7,259 nucleotides of DNA from Alphaproteobacteria bacterium (GTDB lineage: Bacteria > Pseudomonadota > Alphaproteobacteria > Micropepsales > Micropepsaceae): NCBI GenBank assembly GCA_947373775.1, contig CANBZE010000091.1:1-7259 (forward strand), read 5' to 3'. The translations under genes and the position numbers were made by a program. Below are positions 5,274-7,259 of the stretch, in pieces. Position 1 is the first letter of the stretch; every line of letters begins with the position of its first letter. Below the pieces are notes generated by a model. It was not told the DNA's origin. It was given only the letters and a program-made list of their open reading frames with translations, and made no database searches.

Positions 5274-6800
5274 GACACGCTGGTGCGCATTCGCAGCGAG
5301 ACCTGGACACAAGCCGATGAGCGCGGCTATGGCGAATTCATTGCCGCCATCGGGCAAAGCAATTGCCGCACGGTGGATGGCTGCCTGCGCAATGCCGCCA
5401 ATCCCTTCCGCGCCAGCGATCCCGAAGGCGTCACGTTTCATTCCGATTGCGCCGACCTGCCTTATGTCCTGCGCTTCTATTACGCCTGGAAGCGCGGGCT
5501 TCCCTTTTCCTATGTCAGCGATGTCTCGCCCCGTATGCGCAGCCGCGACATCCGTTACAGCCCGCAAGGCAATGTGGTGGAAGCGCACCGCGATGTCCTG
5601 ACCGGCGAGGATGCGCTGGCGGTGATGGCGCGCCTGCGCGATGAAATCTCGTCGGCCACCTATCGCATGCATCCCGCGCTGGACGGGAACGACCTGTATT
5701 CGCCCGCCGTCGCAAGCGGGGCCATCCGGCCCGGCACGGTGATCTATGATCCCAACGGGCATCTGGCGGTAATCTGGAAAATCGAAGGCGATGGCCGCAT
5801 CCGCTATGTCGACGCCCATCCCGACAACAGCCTGACACGCGGCACCTATGACTTGCGCTTCGTGCGCTCTTCGCCGGGCATGGGCGCCGGCTTCAAGAAT
5901 TGGCGCCCCAGCCGGCTGGCGGACGCACGCCGCGCGCCCGATGGCGCATTGCTGGGCGGGCGCGTGCGGGTGGCTGCCAACAGCCAGATCGCCGATTTTG
6001 CCATGACCCAGTATTTTGGTACCGGGCCGGTGCCCCAGGACCACAACTGGAAAAGCGGGCCGTTCGCGCTGAACGGCCAAATGATGGACTATTATGATTA
6101 TGTCCGCGCCCGGCTGGGCGGCGGCCGTCTGCGCTTCGATCCCCTGCGCGAAGTGGCCGACATGGTGGCCTCCAACTGCGCCGATCTGGGCTATCGCGCC
6201 GATGCGGTGACGGCCTCGCTGCAGGCGGGCCTGCAGAACCAGCCTGAGCCGGAACGGCTGCCGACCAACATCTATGGCACCGAAGGTGACTGGGAGACCT
6301 TCTCCACGCCCTCACGCGACGCCCGGCTCAAGACCGCCTTCAAGGAAGTGCGCGACAGCGCCCAGCGCTTTTTGGAGCTGTGGCGGACCCGCGATCCGCG
6401 TCTGGTCTATGGCGGCCATGATCTGGCGGGCGACATGGCCCGGGTCCATGCCGGCGCCGCCCAGACCTGCAGCATCGGATATGTCCGCAGCGACGGGACC
6501 AAGGTGAGCTTCGGCTATGAGGAGGCAAGGCGGCGGTTGTTCCGCCTGTCCTTCGACCCGTATCAGTGCGTCGAGCGGCGCTGGGGCGCCTCCGGCGCCG
6601 AGCTTGCCAGCTGCCGCGACGGCACGCGCAAGCGCCGCTGGTATGATGCCGAGCAGCGCCTGCGCAACCAGATCGATCGCACCTATGAAGCGCGGATGGA
6701 TTTTGCGCTGGAGGAACTGGAGGCGGGACGCGGCGGGGTCGCCGCGGCGCCCGATACCGACACGAGCGCTTTCCTGGCCCAGGACCGCGCCGGCAACTGA
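5211..6800 (+). CDS. Exported protein of unknown function with papain/NlpC-like Cys-His arrangement
   Basis: This is a 529-residue protein that I do not recognise as a named family. After the signal peptide comes a region with HSDCADLPYVLRFYYAWK (77-94), then GTVIYDPNGHLAVIWKI (175-191) and RYVDAHPD (198-205). A Cys at the start of a helix, a His in a GH-[LV]-A strand and a following Asp or His is the layout of papain-fold hydrolases such as NlpC/P60 or transglutaminase-like proteins, so Cys80, His184 and Asp201 (or His203) are a candidate catalytic set. Six other Cys (52, 58, 323, 420, 453, 468) could pair as disulfides, with Cys80 left free. The C-terminal half (about 310-529) is soluble, rich in Arg and charged helices, and shows no motif I know. 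The gene begins 15 bp after the GtrA-type gene with no clear Shine-Dalgarno site. An in-frame TGA at 5205-5207 rules out an earlier start. It is the last gene before a strong terminator. Peptidoglycan, protein or glycan processing are all possible. Confidence 0.8.
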   Translation: MPKAWLAALVFLAAFGREAQADTLVRIRSETWTQADERGYGEFIAAIGQSNCRTVDGCLRNAANPFRASDPEGVTFHSDCADLPYVLRFYYAWKRGLPFSYVSDVSPRMRSRDIRYSPQGNVVEAHRDVLTGEDALAVMARLRDEISSATYRMHPALDGNDLYSPAVASGAIRPGTVIYDPNGHLAVIWKIEGDGRIRYVDAHPDNSLTRGTYDLRFVRSSPGMGAGFKNWRPSRLADARRAPDGALLGGRVRVAANSQIADFAMTQYFGTGPVPQDHNWKSGPFALNGQMMDYYDYVRARLGGGRLRFDPLREVADMVASNCADLGYRADAVTASLQAGLQNQPEPERLPTNIYGTEGDWETFSTPSRDARLKTAFKEVRDSAQRFLELWRTRDPRLVYGGHDLAGDMARVHAGAAQTCSIGYVRSDGTKVSFGYEEARRRLFRLSFDPYQCVERRWGASGAELASCRDGTRKRRWYDAEQRLRNQIDRTYEARMDFALEELEAGRGGVAAAPDTDTSAFLAQDRAGN

Positions 6801-6824
6801 TATCAGGAAAACCGGGGACAAAGA

Positions 6825-6852
6825 AAAAGGGCGCCGAAAGCGGCGCCCTTTT
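6825..6852. terminator. Bidirectional intrinsic terminator
   Basis: AAAAGGGCGCCG (6825-6836) and CGGCGCCCTTTT (6841-6852) form a perfect 12-bp stem with a 4-base loop. The GC core is flanked by an A tract on the left and a T tract on the right, so each strand reads as a GC hairpin followed by U residues. It lies 24 bp after the stop of the exported-protein gene and 23 bp beyond the stop of the convergent minus-strand gene, and should end transcription from both sides. Confidence 0.92.
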
Positions 6853-6875
6853 CCGTCAAACGATGTCGCGGCCGA

Positions 6876-7259
6876 TCAGCGGCGGGCGACCAGCGACCAC
6901 AGATGGGCCACGTTGGCGTCCTTGTCCGGGGTCTTGACCTTGTTGAAGGTGGCAACGGCGTCAGCCTTCTGGCCGGCGGCCAGATAGGCATGGCCGAGGC
7001 GGATCTGGCCATTGGCCGCGTCCTTCAGGGGCTTCTTGAGACCGGCCTGGATGAGCGGAATGGCATCCTTGGCCTTGCCCTGCCCGATCATGTTCTCGCC
7101 GGCCTTGACTAGGTCGTCGCCCATGGGAGCAGCCTGGGCGGCAGCCAGGGTCTTGGCCTGGTTGGCGACGGCGGCGGCAGCCTGGGTCTTGGCCAGGGCC
7201 AGGAGACGGTTGGAGCGGTCGTCGTTCAGCACCTTGGAGGCGATGCCCTTCTCGATATA
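6876..7259 (-). CDS. TPR-like repeat protein, C-terminal part (5' end outside the window)
   Basis: The last 127 residues of a longer protein are visible; the frame stays open to the window edge (YIEKGIASKV...). A GTG at 7230-7232 could be read as a start, but the frame and its composition continue upstream, so I treat it as internal. The helical, Ala-rich part (about 18-45) is followed by two TPR-like units: about 46-78, and a better one at 81-112 with the LG-HAYLAAGQ-A-A-F-KV-P spacing of the tetratricopeptide consensus. The C-terminus is HLWSLVARR. TPRs are helical scaffolds for protein-protein contact; no partner or location can be inferred because the N-terminus is missing. It is transcribed toward the plus-strand operon and shares its terminator, so it belongs to a separate unit. 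Confidence 0.75.
   Translation of the reverse strand, partial: YIEKGIASKVLNDDRSNRLLALAKTQAAAAVANQAKTLAAAQAAPMGDDLVKAGENMIGQGKAKDAIPLIQAGLKKPLKDAANGQIRLGHAYLAAGQKADAVATFNKVKTPDKDANVAHLWSLVARR

Noticed and set aside
4734..6080. Long open frame of 448 codons on the minus strand across the GtrA-type and exported-protein genes
   Set aside because: It is antisense to two well-supported genes, has a low-complexity His/Gly/Ala composition typical of GC-rich shadow frames, and shows no domain I recognise.

Overview
This window looks like chromosomal DNA of a GC-rich alphaproteobacterium. The evidence is the high GC content, frequent GTG starts, stop/start overlaps of the GTGA type, two CcrM-type GANTC sites ahead of the first gene, and a metallophosphoesterase plus GT4 glycosyltransferase pair arranged like the lipid-remodelling plcP-agt pair of rhizobia and marine alphaproteobacteria. 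The genus cannot be fixed from the sequence. There are no RNA genes, insertion sequences, CRISPR arrays or phage genes.

Region 1 (about 1-2220, plus strand). An upstream region of about 179 bp leads into a calcineurin-like phosphoesterase (180-1085). It keeps all metal-binding motifs and resembles the PlcP-type phospholipase C. Automatic annotation would probably call it UDP-2,3-diacylglucosamine diphosphatase (LpxH-like). A GT4 glycosyltransferase of the Agt/SQD2-like type follows 34 bp later (1120-2169). In the best-known model, PlcP removes the phosphorylated headgroup of membrane phospholipids to leave diacylglycerol, and Agt glycosylates that diacylglycerol, so phosphorus is saved. A hairpin sits directly before the second gene, and a nested inverted repeat directly follows it.

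Region 2 (2246-6800, plus strand). Four tightly packed genes form a probable operon. They encode a polytopic GT-C-like membrane protein (2246-3850), a GT2 polyprenyl-phosphate glycosyltransferase with two C-terminal membrane helices (3847-4770), a four-helix GtrA-family protein (4767-5195), and a 529-residue exported protein with a papain/NlpC-like Cys-His arrangement (5211-6800). The first three have the parts of a three-component (GtrABC-like) glycosylation system: the GT2 charges a lipid carrier with one sugar, the GtrA protein helps move it across the inner membrane, and the GT-C protein transfers it to an acceptor on the periplasmic side. The exported protein is the least explained gene. 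It may act on, or be linked to, the glycosylated target.

Region 3 (6801-7259). A strong 12-bp-stem hairpin with A and T tracts on its two sides works as a shared terminator for the plus-strand operon and for a convergent minus-strand gene. Only the C-terminal 127 residues of that gene, a TPR-like protein, lie inside the window.
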